This document shows positions 36,025-49,806 of a stretch of DNA of 64,000 bases, in pieces. How positions within the stretch are numbered: the stretch's first letter is position 1; each line of letters starts with the position of its first letter. The notes under the pieces are model-generated. The model was not told the DNA's origin, made no database searches, and saw only the letters and a program-made list of their open reading frames with translations. A program made the position numbers and the translations under genes. Source of the DNA: Solea solea (taxonomy: Eukaryota; Chordata; Actinopteri; Pleuronectiformes; Soleidae); assembly GCF_958295425.1 (NCBI RefSeq), contig NC_081146.1, forward strand, positions 10,383,985 through 10,447,984, in the 5' to 3' direction.

Positions 36025-36489
36025 AAATAAATAAAATAGTGTTTGGTCAGAATCAGAGACCCTCTGTCCCCCGTATTTCACACACTTCACATTATGTCTA
36101 GTGTTGGAACCAGTGCTTAGATCATTACAGCACTATTAATAACTGTACTTTAACTCGACACTTAGCTGTATAGTTCTTTACACCTGTATTCCACATTTAA
36201 AAGTTAATCTTTTATCTTTGCAATGTCTGTGTCTTTGCACTGTGCGTTGCAGAATATTTCATATCCCACGTTCGATGTCTTACATTCTGCTACTTCCTGT
36301 GTTGTACATAATTTGTTTTTGAATTTATTTAGCTTGCTTGTGTTAAAAACCTCCACACATTTCATTCATTAGATTATTTTTTTTTTTAGAAAAAGCTTCA
36401 CCTAACTTTTCAATACAGACAAATCAATGCTGATTGAGCCTGTTATGAGCTGCACACAACTCTGTGTTAGTATTGTGGTGTTTATCTCT

Positions 36490-37220
36490 CTTTTCTTTTC
36501 TATTGCACACTATTGCACACAGAAAGTGATTTGCACATAGGGTGACCAGATCCCAACACAGCAAATGTGGAACAGAGAGCATTTTTATATGGGACAGTGT
36601 GGGCCACTCTTTATCAGTGCAGAGAGTTAGTGTAACATTTTGATAGATTGTCTATTCACCCAAGAAACCCTGGGTAGACTGAATGTATCACGTTAACTAC
36701 TGGTGATTTATAAAAGCTATGGATTATAAAATATTCAAGCAGTAGAGTCAATTAAAAAAAAAAATTCCATTATTTACGTATATTTACGTTATTTAAGTAT
36801 AACAACACATAACACATCTTGATTGACATCAGACGAGCAGCTCTGCGGCGACAGCCCGCCTCTTTTTTTTACACAGCCATTGGATCAGATGAATAATTTT
36901 TCAGAAAAGCATCAGTATAGAGTCAAATAAAATGTGGGACATTGTCTCAATATTTTGGATGTAGGACACGGGGTGCAAATGCTGTGCAGTCCCCTGCAAA
37001 CTGGGACACCTGGTCACCCTATTTGCACATGGCACATGGAGGCAACCGAAACTAGTAAAGCGAGACGGCTGCACAAAGGTTCTGACTGAAACACAAAAAA
37101 GTTTGACAGGATAATTGTTGCGCTGTGCTGCAACAAATGCTCCCTCAGACAGGGCTGATAGTATTGCTTGACAGAGTGAGATTTCAGGTTTAGGAAGCTC
37201 AAAATGGAGCAAGCTTTAAA
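36490..37220. mobile_element. Older MITE split by a hAT-type insertion
   Basis: Removing 36538-37021 joins ...tattgcacacagaaagtga to ggcacatggaggcaacc...agacggctgcacaaaggttctgactgaaacac, collinear with the interior of the element at 18309-18639 (tgcacacaggaagtga ... gatggctgcaaccaggtt ... tgactgaaaacac). The right end, gcaagctttaaa, resembles that family's terminus. The outer left boundary is uncertain. Confidence 0.5.
36538..37021. mobile_element. hAT-type miniature element with 8-bp target duplication
   Basis: TTTGCACA at 36530-36537 is repeated at 37022-37029. The element begins TAGGGTGACCAGATCCC and ends with the inverse of TAGGGTGACCAGGTGTCCC. It is 484 bases long with no transposase frame. 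The perfect 8-bp duplication and matching ends support a hAT-type insertion. Confidence 0.8.
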
Positions 37221-40177
37221 TATAATATAATTTAAATATATATTTAAATATAATCGTAATATACACAACCATTTAATTGCAGATTGTATTGTGTGCGTTT
37301 ACGTTTTCTGAAGACCTTTTTGAATATGAAGCTACTTTCTCTAATTTTTGGTTTGTACAGATACTAAAACTGTCATCACAACATGTCAGAGTGGAGTCAA
37401 CAGTAAGAGCTTGTCTTACATGCTGGTAACAGATGACACCTCTCTGACTGTGCACTTGTAATGAGGGTTATTTTATTCTGCTAGTTTGGTTCTCGGCTGT
37501 TTTGCTGAACACCCTGTCACTCAAACAACAACTTTAAGCAGATGTGTTGCATTTGAAATGATTCACGTGCGATGGCATCGGTGACCAGTGCTCATTCCAC
37601 AGCCGTCGCATGGTGAGTGCATTTCAATCGTCTCGGAGCAATGTAATAGGAAAACCCGCAGAACCACAGACCCTCCAGTGTAGACATGACATTCTCACTC
37701 AGACAGTGACACGAGAAAAGCACGGCTCATTCTTGTCATGAAAGCCTGTCACAGCCACTCCAAATGACCCTTCAGCCATCTTTCCATTTCTGAATATTTA
37801 TCATATTTTTACATTAGACTTGTTCTTGGCAGGTTAATGCTCACAGATGCCTGCACTGCTCAGATGGCTTGAGGGGGCAGGTACCATCTGAGCTGTGTCA
37901 CAGAGAGAAAGTCATTTTAACAGCACCTTACACTTGGCCTCACACATAATTTCATAGTACCAATGAATGTGTTAATGAGACAAAATGTCTTTGATAGAAC
38001 AAGCACAAGAAGGCATCTGTGGATTATTCACTGGATTTGATAACTTGTTGTTGAGATATGTTCAGATGTACAACTAGTGAGCAGTGTTCTCAATAGCAGT
38101 TTGTCACAGTCCTGCTCTATTATGCATGTTAACCATGGTGATTTATTATAGCTGTAAAATTGTTGTTTGATAGAGTTGTAATATTAACTACTCTATTAAC
38201 TAGTCTATTGACCTTGCACAATAACCAGCAGAAATGACATAACAAGTGAGAATGAGCTTGTTAATCAAAGTGGAGAGAATACAATTCCTTCTCCTCTTTT
38301 TCACAACTAAAGTGATGAAAGTGATGAATTACACTTTGCCACCACGGATTTACTTCCTGTGTTTGTGTGCCGTCCTTGATTGACTGTGACAGTGCGACAG
38401 CTGCCCTCGCGTCATTTAGCAGACACTGGTTTCAGTAGAGAAAAAGAATGTTGTGGTGACTGAAAGCAAGTGAATCTTCTGCTTCAGTTTGGCTATTGTC
38501 ACACAAACACAAATTGTAATTGTTTACATGTGTGTTGTGTGGATTTGCACATTAAATGGGTCTCTGTGTGCAGTTCATTGTCATATTAAAAGCTACACGG
38601 TTGAAGATGTACGGTTTTTAGTTCATGACAATATTTAAATGTTCTCAATAAGACATCAAGAACACCCACTGCTCAACCGAAGTAAGTTCAATCTTGTTTG
38701 ATATTTATGACAGATTTTATAACACATCATTGGTGTGAAATGAATATGACACGGACAGTTTGTTTTTAACATGCACAGCAGCTATCCAAATATTTTATTC
38801 ATAAATTTGATTGGTTATAGATTTAATGAGCCATGTATAGAGGAGACGGCTCTTAAAGAATGTAAAGAGTATTATAAAAAAGGTTAATGTTGTACTGACC
38901 AGAACTGTACACCTCATGCTTGATGTTTGATGATTTTATGAGTTTATGGCACAAAATACTGTGCAGGAACAAAGGAGTTACAGGCAAGCAGATGATGATA
39001 ACATTTATTTGTGACATTTTCTGGTACATTAAGGATATTTAGGCCAAATTTAAATTGTTCATATATAAGCTAAATTAAAACTAGCAATGTGAATATAACT
39101 TATTATATTATTATTATTATAATATAATACGTTTTATTTAGTAAATCTTTTGATACTGTGATTCTCTACTTTTTCATTTTGAATCTGTCTTGGTCCACAT
39201 ACTTCTCAGAAAGGGAGAATTAGTGAATAAACACCTTTTGTAATTAGTACACATCAGTCACTGTCAGTCAGCATAGTGTGTTTCTTTAGCTGGATTTTCA
39301 CACTTGGAAATAAGCCCTCTCTCAATCCATCACTCTCTCAATCCATCACTTGCAAAATGACAGATAATAATTATATACTTTCACAAGTGGCTGCAAATAC
39401 AGAAACACTTAAAAATGCATATGAATGCACACTGAGAAGTGAGAGTGGATTCTTAAATCTCATGAAATGTTTCTCAGCTTCGTGTTGGCCATGGTTGTTG
39501 ACACCCTTAAACTATTTTTTGTGTGGTCTAGGGATCTATTATTGGCTCTGGCTCCAAGTGTTCTCTGTTCCATAGCTAGATGAATTCCCAACATGGCATT
39601 AGGTAACCAGGCAACAGTGTACACTCCACTGCTTAGTTATCATTTTCTTTGTACAGTTATGGAGTTTAATAGTAAGTGACTACATGGCAGTCTGCCAAAA
39701 TTCAACGCTGTGAGCAGAACCTGTAGAGCCTGATGTATGTCAGGCAGCATAGAGGCTAGCAGGCTATATTTGGCTGCAATGTTCCCTTCAAAAAGATGAG
39801 TTCTAGCTCTGGATTTGACATTTCTCTTAGACTGGGAAAAAAAAAGGGTTTGGGTCAGTGAGTTTTTTTGTGGGAGGAGGGGTGTTGTCGATGCTCAGAG
39901 GAAGGTGCTGGTCTCTGTTCTGCAGTGGCTGCATGCATTGCGACTGTATGTTCTCTTCGTTGTTGCAGGACAGGAAGCTGTAATGACAGGATGAAACGCG
40001 TAATTACATATGTTGAAGCAGTACAGATGCAGAATGATGTCAGAAAAACATCACTATAATACACACAAGCCACACTGTCACATGGTAAACATTCTACACC
40101 TACAAGTTCTTTGGTTTTCTATCAAGTTGTGTTTTTCTAGGTTTTATCCTCATTTTGCCCTCGAAAAGCTTATACCA
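37221..40177. other. Gene-free stretch
   Basis: No gene, RNA or clear repeat recognised. AT-rich unique sequence. The open frames here lack splice context or family resemblance. Confidence 0.55.
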
Positions 40178-40853
40178 TTTAAAGGTAGGGTGGGAGATCA
40201 TTTTCTAAAATCCTCTTCACACCCTGATTGTCACTAATTAATGAATGCATCGTCGCAAAAATAAAAAAAATGTCAGTCACCTGTGGAATGGACAGGCCTG
40301 TAAAAACACCATCCAATCATATTCAACGCCCCAAATGAATTAATTGGAGCGTGATGCATCGCGTACCCCTCTTCATTTCATCGTTTTACAGTACGGAAAA
40401 GACATAGCTAGAGACAGTTGCAGCAAAGTTACGGCAGAAAAGGTGCCAATGAAACACAAATGAAACACGTTTTTTGAGAATGCTACTTGTTAGAAAAAGG
40501 CTACAGTGAACATTGGTGATGTGTTTGAACCCAGAAAGGCCTGCAAAGTGATGCCATGGTGACTCTGTTTCTAGTGGACAGGTAGGTTCACTTTATGTCT
40601 TTGTGATCTTTTAAGAGTATTTGTTGTTTTTCGGCATCACGTTGTCAATCAAGAACAAGTATCTAAAAAAAGTTAGCATTACCGAAAAGTACCGAAAGTT
40701 AATATCTGTGTGAAACCATGCTCTTCGCATTCCTGTGATCTGGAGGTGTGGCTTCAGAGGGAAGTCTAAAGAAAGGGACTTGGACTTTTGAATTCAAAAC
40801 GTAGTCTACTCAAACTGTTTTTCCAGGATCTCCCACCCTACTGTACCTTTAAG
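40178..40853. mobile_element. MITE with TTAAAGGTA..GGGTGGGAGATC inverted ends
   Basis: The left end is TTTAAAGGTAGGGTGGGAGATC. The right end on the minus strand is CTTAAAGGTACAGTAGGGTGGGAGATCC, the same apart from four extra bases. About 676 bases, no transposase. The terminus TTAAAGGTACAGT is shared with the element ending at 10142. Confidence 0.65.
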
Positions 40854-43800
40854 TATCATACCTTTTCAGCAACCTAAAACAAGTGACATAATGGAAATAC
40901 GTTTTGACAAATACTGACATAAATGTATCTGCTTGATGTTTATAGAGAACATTCCTTGGAGTGACCTCGTTGTTCTGGCAGGGACATTCTCATGTGAAGA
41001 CAGTCAGGTAAGATCTGTACATTATAGACCCATAATGCTGCTGCTGCTGCTGCGTTTTTACAGTCCACAAGCCTCTCAACTCAGTGATGATGTGCATGAC
41101 TAGGTGATGTAAGCAATATTATTTATTTTGCCCCTGAGTTCTGTTTTTGGTCAGGCTTTTCCTGGGTGTGCTGTGTGTGTTTTGAGGATAAACAGAAGCA
41201 TGTGGAGGGGAGTTCTGGCCTTTGTCTCATTGTGTTGTCATGAAAAAGACATGGAAATTAAGTCATGTTCACACCTTTATTTATTTTTGCTGTTCCTTAC
41301 TACTGGTGCCTCTCCAGTAGAAGCAAGAGTGTGGCTGTGGAGCTGACATTGTGCAGACAAGGTGCCAACAATTATTCTCTGACTTAAATAAGTTTTTTCT
41401 CACACTATCACACTCTCAAGTGTTTGTTTCTCCCACTGGTTATTTGTTCATTTGTTTGTCAACTTTGTTCACTGCAGTTTCACTGCCTCAAATTTTAGCT
41501 GTATAAGTTTATTGTATTTCAATTTAACAGTCCAGTGTGTGATAACTAGTGACATCTACTGGTGGGACTGCAGAATGCAACAAACCAACAGGGAACTATG
41601 GCTTTTCGCAGACCAGGAAAACAACTTTATTTCCTCTCTTGTGCTTTTCCACTCTGTCAGTTTATGCATCAGATCTATGTGGGTGGAGCTGTTTGTCCTT
41701 GTTTGCCTTTTAAGCATCCACTTTCACAAAATGCAAAATCAAACCCCTTGCCTTAAGTACACATTATAGGCTTATTCTATTTGAAAACCAAATGATTACA
41801 TTTCAAAGTGTCTGTCAGCACTGGTCTGCGTCATAGAAAGTGGCCCCACCATGAGCCTAGTCTGTCAAATTTGTATGGTGAAATCACTGAAGGTGATAAA
41901 TGAGCTGTGCTTCAGAGTTCTTGGTATGCCCAGTCTGATGGGCTGGTTGTCACTTAACTGACAGAGGGTGGGGCCATTTCCCCTGATGGCAGAAACAGAC
42001 AAACTTCGTACTTCACAGGCCCATTAGTTGTTACTCCATGCCATCCCATCATCCTCCGGGGCTCTGAACTGGACTGCCATGCGTCATGCTAAACATCTCT
42101 TTGTTGTTAGCTTTCATCTGGAGGTATCTGCCACCTCTATCAGCCCATCCTGTGAGTTATAGGACTGCAGGAGGTCATGGCCGCAACCTCTTCCCACTTG
42201 GCGTGAAATGTGCAGAACAAACTGATCCAGGAATTACACACAGATTGGACACACTTGCTGCATATCTAAGAGCAGAGCCCTCATAAAGGTCGCTGTGGCC
42301 ACATAGGTGTGAAAGGGTTACCAGCCCATCTGTTTCCAAAACCCTTTTTTTTAACCCTCTTTGAGGTGACAACCTTAGAGCATTCTCTAAAATGTCCCGT
42401 AGCTTTGAGTGGCACTATCTTGGCCAAGCTGCTGACAACATAAAAAGTTTCCAAAAAGGTAGGCTTGAAAAGACATTTTGATGGATGCCTTTAGTGTTTT
42501 TATTCTTTTAATCTTTACTTTGCTCTTATAAAAGTATATGAAAAATGAATCTCAATATTTTGTTCATGTTGTGAAATACATTTAAAAATTGGATTTTCTT
42601 TCACACGGAGCAGCATCCGTTTATAGCATCAGTGAAAAAAAGAGTTTGATAGCTTTGAGGATATTGTCTCTTAACCGTTTTTGTAATGTGCTGGTAATTT
42701 CCACATGTTTTACGAGAGAGAGCTGAAGCTTGTTAGTCCCTGTGTTATTTAAGTGGCTGGACTAAAAAAAAGTCAGTTTGGTCACTGGATCTGAGATGAA
42801 AGGCAGAGGGCAGGAACATTGCAGCCACTCCCAAGCACAGTATGGTGGCATCGCTGTGTGAATGTGTGTGATTTTGTGTGCAACTGTGTGTGTGTGCGGT
42901 AGAGTGTTGGTTTGTCCATTGGAAGTGTCTTGTTTAGTATTGTATGTGCGCTTCTTGGAAGTGCCACCAGTGCATTTGCAGCATTTTCTCTTCTTGAGAA
43001 CAACTTGCTTGTTTGTCCTTGGAGTTTGCTCTGAAAAGTTCACAGTAATATTTTAGCATGTCAACATGGCAGTTCTTGATTTCTACATTTCTTGTCCATG
43101 TTCTTAATCAACCTGCAGGGTGCACTGTTGCTGAAGGATCCATCAGGGGCTTTACCCCATTGGACACTGTCCCTTAATTACAGGTCCCGCGACCTTACTA
43201 TAGTTAATGCCATGCTTCCATTATTAAACTTAGCTGATGAAACTCACATATGTTAAGTGGTTGTAGAGACAAAATGGTTGTAAATTGATTTATGATGTTT
43301 TAATTGTTACATAATAGAACACAAAAAAACCTGCATTTTCATAGGGTGAGACAAGATATTTATATTTTTGTGAAAAAACCAGCAAATATTTCCTGCACAT
43401 ACCATTGTTTTACCACCAAACAAGTGAGATGACCCATGAACTATTCCTTTGCCTCCCAGGGGACAGAGGAAATAGCGAGTTGTTTGAGTGGTTTAGGTGC
43501 TCTCTTAGGAATAACAAAAGTAGAACATAGTCTTAACTATGTTCTTGGGAATTTGTGTAACACAAGCCACAAAGTTCCAGTGCATGGGAGCTGATCTGGG
43601 TGAATTACTAACTGTGGTTCGGAAAAAAGGGAAACATGTGAATTGGATGCTGTAAGTTCCAGAAACTCAAGGTCACTGCAGCAAAGCATTTAAAAAGCCC
43701 CTCCAGGTTTATGCATATGGAGCAGTCCAGACATTAGCATTGTAACGGAGGTTGCGGGTGCACTGTGGGACATTTCCTGGTATGCATTAGCACAAGCCTA

Positions 43801-46800
43801 ATAATCAGAGGAAGAGCTATTTTTCAGAGGCATTGTTGTCTTGTAGACCTTTGAGCCACCACAGGAGGAGAGTGCTGTGACTGTGCTGTGGTCAAGTTTA
43901 GAAGTGTTGGCGTAGGTGGAAGTGGCCTGGACAATAAGCTCCAGCCCTCCCTTCCCATAGTAAACTTGATTTCCTGTTGCTCTTATTTTACTGTTAAAAT
44001 CCATGAATGGAGTTTTACTTAAGAATTGAAAAGGTCATTGACAAATCTAGAAAGGCAGTTGAGCGTGAAGTACAGCCTGATATGAAACAACTATAGGTTT
44101 CATTATGTTGCACTGTTGGGATTTTCCTAAGTGTGTTAAACATATTCAGGTCACTGAAGTAAAATCACTCATTCTGCTTTTTCTGTGACTGAAATAAAAA
44201 TAGCGCTATATAACTAACAACAACTTGGAAATCTGTGGTTCTAACAGAAAAGATATAGTGTATTTTGCTACCACAGTAAGATCTTAAAGTCACCTGGGAG
44301 GGATTGATGCTATGATTATCCTCATACATGGGTTCGTCTAGCAGGATGTGGATTGGAAGGATGCCTCGGAACAGAGAACCTTTGTATTTATTAATCCCTC
44401 AGGGATTTTCTAAGGTCAGCTAAGCTTGGCTGGTTTCCATCAATGTCACATGTGTCTGTTTGGGCTAGTGTGTCTGTACGATAGGGACGAGGTGTTTGAC
44501 TTCTGCAGGCGTTTCAGTGACGTAGGCCAAAGAGTCACTGACGCAATGATTGTGTGTGAATTCATGCAGAAAAGTCCTGCTTCATGTTCATTGGCTGACA
44601 TCTAAGTAAAACGCCAGCTGATGCTTGGAATGAAGTTCTTAAGACTCCAATCAATGCTGAGCCTTCTTGGTATCATTAGGGGATCAATAGTTCATCTTCA
44701 TTTGAGAGAAGGATCCTTAGCAAGGCGACAAAGTCATAAAGTGAGCTCATAATGACTGAATATGAGGTGGAAGTTATACAACAACAACATGGTCAATTTG
44801 ATACAAACAGTGAATCAATGGTTTTCAGCACAGATTTGCACATTGATCAGTAAAAACACTGGGAGCTGCCCTCTGTTTCCAGTGGGCTTTTTGTGCCCCA
44901 CATCTATTTTTAGAAAGCCTATGGCAGCAGATGAAGGCAGGGCATCAGGGACTTATTCAAAGATAGAAAGTAAACTGACCTCAAGGTCAGTGCACAATGA
45001 CTGGATGCTATGAAATTGTGTTTTTGCCTTTTTGGAGCCTCGTTTTAGTTCAGACTGTCTCTCACATTTAAGTTAGATGGAAATGTCAATGTTTTTCTTT
45101 TTTTTTTACCTTGAAAAACATTTGTTGATTCGTCCCTTGCTTTGAATAGTACCTTGTTTTTCCTAAACAGAGACAGAGAGGAAACACAAAGCTGTATGGA
45201 CTCCATCCTGCAAAACCTTGTTGGCTTTGTTTCAAGATTAAGTACAAAACATGACTTCCTTTATGCTTTTTCATGTTATTTGATCCGACCTGTTAAGTGC
45301 ATTCTATATCACCCTGCAAGTCCAACAGGAAATTCCACAGGATGCCAGACAGAATAACCCAATAAAAGCAAGAGCGCCCAAATCATTAGTGGGGAAACAC
45401 GCTCATATAACACATCCAGATGTACAGGCTAATTGGATTTTACCATCAAATCAACAGCTGTAGTGCCTTTGTGCTTTTATGAGGCTGACCGCAAGGTAAA
45501 AGGAAAATGTCCAGTTTGAAGTGACAGAGCATTACCTGTGGCTTTTAGCAGGTAGGATGGCTGAGCTTGAGCATGATGAAGTAAGATGGTAGACATTGAG
45601 GTAATTGTTGTGGAGATGTAAATTCCCTCCTGTAACAGGGCTGCCCTCAGCGCTGAGGTGTGGCCACTAGAGAGAAGAAGCATGGTTATGTCTGAAGTTG
45701 CTGTTCGTATCCCTTCTCTGGGGAAGAAAGTCCCCTCCGCCACACTTCACATCCGCTGCAGTCCTCCTGGGGTGGCATGATGAAACTCTGCATACAGGCA
45801 GAGGCAGGAAGAGTGGCTGTATGAAGGAAGGCAGAGAAGTGGATGAAATTAATTTCATTAAACTAATTCTTCAATTAAGCTATGCCATTCACTCTGTGGT
45901 CACTTTATTTTACAATACACCCCCCTGCCCCCTCTTTCTATCTTCCTGACATCACCACCACCACCACCACATGGGGTTTTGATGTTCAGAGAACACGGAA
46001 CAACAAAACATGACTGACTCACACCCTCCCACACATGGATCATCTGCTATTAAGGGGAACAAAACATGTTCTAGCCAGATCAAATTAGTTGTAATATCTG
46101 TTGCAACACTTAAGTTCAGCTCTCTCCCTTCTCCAGTCTGCCTCCCTGCTGGGTTTCATCATGTACAGTGTGTCACAAGGCAGCAGTGCTCTTGTGATTA
46201 AGCCGCAGAACTTTGGGAGTTGATTTGGAACTTGTACAGTAATTGTGGAACTGCGAGTAGAGGAAAAAAACAAGTCTCCAGGTTATGACCACAGTTTCTT
46301 GAAATAGAACAGTGAGCGCTGAAGTACCATAGCGGGAAATATCTCTTTGTTATATCACTAGTCCCAATAGATCATTTGAATTGACAAGAGTGGAGTTAAC
46401 AACAGAACAGTGATGTGTGCATGGATGTGTCTCTGCGCGTATGACTGACATCTTGTGTTCTTTCAAATAGGCTATAATGGCCTTCGATTTATATTTGGAA
46501 AGTGCTAGGGGCACTTCACTGCTCTAGCCCACTTGTTCCCTCGTCTGTAATATTCCCCCACTCCACGTCTGTACTGTCACAACATACACACGCGCGTGTA
46601 CACAGACACACACACACAGTTGTCTGAGTTTGATATGAGGGAGGTGACAGTAAGTTGAGCCCTGGACCCGGAGAGCAGAGCAGAGTGGCTCTCCAGCAGG
46701 GACGCTGACGTTCACACTTAAATGCTTTAATAGGACTAAAGTAGACAAAGGCTGCCAGTGACGCAGTCAGAGCTATAATGGGCTTGCCACATTGCAGGTT

Positions 46801-47054
46801 TACTGGACCCTGCCTCTTAGACAGAGTTATTTCCAATTCCATCCAATCCCTCATCAGCCTCAGGAAGCTAGATATAAATAAAAAAAAGTGTAGGTTAATC
46901 GCTAGTTACATGTCCCACTTAATGTTTCTGTGTGTTCTAATCTTTTTTTTAAGAGCAGTAGGGCAGGTTGACCAAGGTTACTGGAAACTGAATCCAAATA
47001 AATCAGGTTGTTCCCTTCTTCCAAAGACAAATGAAAGGTAAACATAGGAACATA
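40854..47054. other. Gene-free stretch
   Basis: No recognisable gene on either strand over 6.2 kb. It contains a short (CTG)n at 41038-41052, CA/GT runs near 42875-42897 and 46604-46617, and an (CAC)n run at 45953-45970. Frames such as 45477-45743 and 46516-46854 have no family resemblance and look random. Confidence 0.55.
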
Positions 47055-47360
47055 TTTTAATAATAATAATACTTTTTATTTATAGGCGCCTTTCAGCGCT
47101 CAAGGACACCGAACAATGAATAAGGAAATGTACAAACAAACAAACAATAAAAACAGGTTAAGCAGGTTAAAGTGCAATTGAGATCACAGAGACAAAAGCA
47201 ATCTTAAACACATGAGCGTTCTGAATGGATTTGAAAAGTGGAAATGAATTGATATTTCTTAGTTTGGGTGGTAGAGCGGCTGAAAGCTCTGCTCCCCATG
47301 GTGGAGAGATGGGGGGCGGCGGGAACAGAGAAATGGATGGAGGAGGTTTGCTGGCAGAAA
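47055..47360. mobile_element. Retroelement-like interspersed repeat
   Basis: Starts with (AAT)n and ctttttatttataggcgcctttcagcgctcaaggacacc, and includes gtagagcggctgaaagctctgctcccc. This wording is very common in teleost genomes (a LINE-type 3' region by memory). Family assignment needs a repeat library. Confidence 0.5.
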
Positions 47361-47364
47361 TTTA

Positions 47365-47515
47365 ATGAAAGAATTAATGAATGAAGGTTTTATTTTGAAC
47401 ATGTGAACATAATACAACAAAGAAAGAGAAAAATAAAACAACAGTCCTGAAAAGGAGTAGGAATAAGCATATGCTTATTTAATCTTCACCCTTCTCCACT
47501 ATTCATCGAAATTGA
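47365..47515. mobile_element. Second fish-type interspersed repeat
   Basis: Contains aaaggagtaggaataagcatatgcttatttaatcttcacccttctcc, another wording frequent in teleosts, directly beside the previous repeat. Class uncertain. Confidence 0.4.
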
Positions 47516-48367
47516 ATATACTACTGTATATTACATATACTGTCTATTATATACAGTATACATGTTTGTATCAGTTTACAATCACACAAACTAAGAAAAA
47601 AATGACATCCTTGTGGTGTGTGAAGGACACCATAGTCCCCTAATGTGCATGGGAAAAGGAGAGGGTGAGCGGAGGAGTCCTCCGTCCGTTACAGTCTGCA
47701 GTCTCACCATTAGATGTCACTAATAGGAAATCAGTGGTCATGCTACAGTAAGTCAGTTTGGTCACACGTTACTTCTTCGGTTGATCAATTATACCTCAGT
47801 CTATAGGTTGAGGTCAGTGTTGTATGCAGGGTCAGCGCTTGCCTCCTCTGACAGACACTGTGGCAGATGGAGCGCTGGGTCTTTAGTCATCATTACCTTG
47901 GACTTGAAAGCGTGTTATCTTTCACACCATCTTATCCGTGTTGTATGCCAAAACCAAATTACAAAGATCAGGAGTTTGCGAAATCTTTGTTTTTTTTTTT
48001 GCTCCGAGTGACCATTTTACATAGAGAACTGAGACAAATAATTTTATAATATAATATATATAATAATATAATTTAAATATATATAATCAAGATAGAAGTA
48101 TGAAAAAAAATAACATGTCCATAGTCCCTATAATCCGTGTTTTTATACTGCACAACAAAGCATATGCTGAGCATATACTGCGTTATATATCACTCGAGAG
48201 TGAGTGGTTTTATGTCTGGGGCGAGCCTGTGAGCTGTGCATTTCCTTCTTGGCTTCTTGGTTGTTGTTGTGATAAAAGAATTGAGGGGTTAAATGTTTGT
48301 CCAGCTGAAACAACACAGTAAAACTCCTTCTCCGTCTCTCTGTTGCCCAGTCGTCAGAGCTTGGGAC

Positions 48368-48377
48368 CTAAAAATAG
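48368..48377 (+). promoter_or_regulatory. hdac9: MEF2 consensus site upstream of hdac9
   Basis: CTAAAAATAG matches the MEF2 consensus YTAWWWWTAR exactly. It is 1.4 kb above the hdac9 start codon, within a CG-richer patch (cgcgctggctccacgcccctgg). Confidence 0.5.
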
Positions 48378-49290
48378 CCGCGCTGGCTCCACGCCCCTGG
48401 CTGGGGGACAGGTCAAATTATGAAGGAAGATGAAAAATTTAAAGGCACAGGCTGCTTGGCCACAAACCCACGCCTACGTCAGTGGTCGGATTGAACAGTT
48501 GACTTGACTTTTTTGGGCTGGGGTCAGATTTGAGTCAATATGGATGTTGGCCAGTAGAGGATTTAACATGTATTGAAAAAGTCTTACTATCCCTGCAATG
48601 TGTGTTTTTGTGTTTGTTATTCCTCCTGTCCACCAAAAGGGTGTATCAAGGAAATGGAATGTGTAATCCTGCAGTGGCACTCTTGACACACTTTGAGAGG
48701 TTTATGTAATTGTGATAATCTTACAGTTGGCCTCCTTGGCTAGCTAGTTGAAAGCATGCTTCCTGAGAAGCAGCACTACCCTGGATACACACTGAACCCT
48801 ACACATACGAACACTGGGCTAATGCAGCGAGGTTACGCTTAAATGAGCACAGTGTTCCTCTGGTGTCTCATATGACTCGACGTGTCATGTCAGATTTTTA
48901 CCCTTTTTTTTTTCTTTTTTAAAAAAAATACACAATTGTAATTTCTATTTGCCCAAAAATAACAAAACCACGGTGTTTCCATATTTTGTGAATCACACAA
49001 AAGACGACCACCATTTCATGCTGCCGTATATGAGACTCTCCCACTACATCAAGGCAAAAATTGATCATTCCAGCCATGTACCTGAGAGAACAAGATGAAG
49101 ACATAAATAGAGTGAGTGAGAGAGACTGGTTGAATAAATCAGAAAAATGAGAGATGGAGGAATCAAACCTCCATCTGCAGAGAGAGAGTCAGGAGGCATG
49201 CCTTCTGGCAGGAGCTGAAGAAGACAGCTGTGTTTGGTGTGATATTTTTAAACACATCAATGTTGCTCCAATCCCCATGCCTCGCCTGAC

Positions 49291-49366
49291 CTATTTTTAG
49301 CCAGGGCTGGCCATTGTTCTATTTCTGTCACCTGTGGGCCACGCAGTTGTTGATTCACATGCAAAT
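49291..49366 (+). promoter_or_regulatory. hdac9: hdac9 upstream cluster: MEF2 site, E-box, octamer
   Basis: CTATTTTTAG (49291-49300) is a perfect MEF2 consensus. CACCTG (49329-49334) is an E-box and ATGCAAAT (49359-49366) is an octamer motif. The cluster is about 440-515 bases above the hdac9 start codon, so close to the expected promoter. HDAC9 is known in mammals as a direct MEF2 target that then represses MEF2 in a negative feedback loop. The link here is inference from motif and position. Confidence 0.55.
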
Positions 49367-49806
49367 TAAGCCTGCTCCCTCCCCGGCTTGCATTACTGCC
49401 TCAGCGAGGTGCTCAGTACATGGTACACGGCATTCGTAGCAACCCAGCTTTACATTTTCCTCAGTCTCAGCTCAGGCACTTTGCAGAGAAGAAGAAAGAA
49501 AAAAAAACGACACGGACTGGAAAGAAATAGGAAGAGAGGCAGATTAGAAAGAAAAATAGTGGGTCCCTTCTCCAAACACTGTGTTTAGTGTTTGAACCAG
49601 ATTGAGGCAGGGCACGGGGAGCTTGCAGAGAAAGAGAGTGTGCAGTTTGTGTTTTTGCTCTACAGTGAGAGTGGTTTCTCAGAGGAGGAGGCAGAGGAAG
49701 CGAGAGAGTTGCCTGTTGTCGTGGTCTCTCCCCTGAGTGGCTGAGGGGTGGCTCTTGGTGACAGGAAACACAAGGCTGGCGATGAGACCTGACCGCTGAG
49801 TGGAGT

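Noticed and set aside
35762..36090. Tyr/Ile-rich open frames
   Set aside because: Same artefact of an AT/ACAT microsatellite.
46516..46854. 112-codon minus frame
   Set aside because: No family resemblance; includes a CA/GT repeat translated as alternating Cys/Val.
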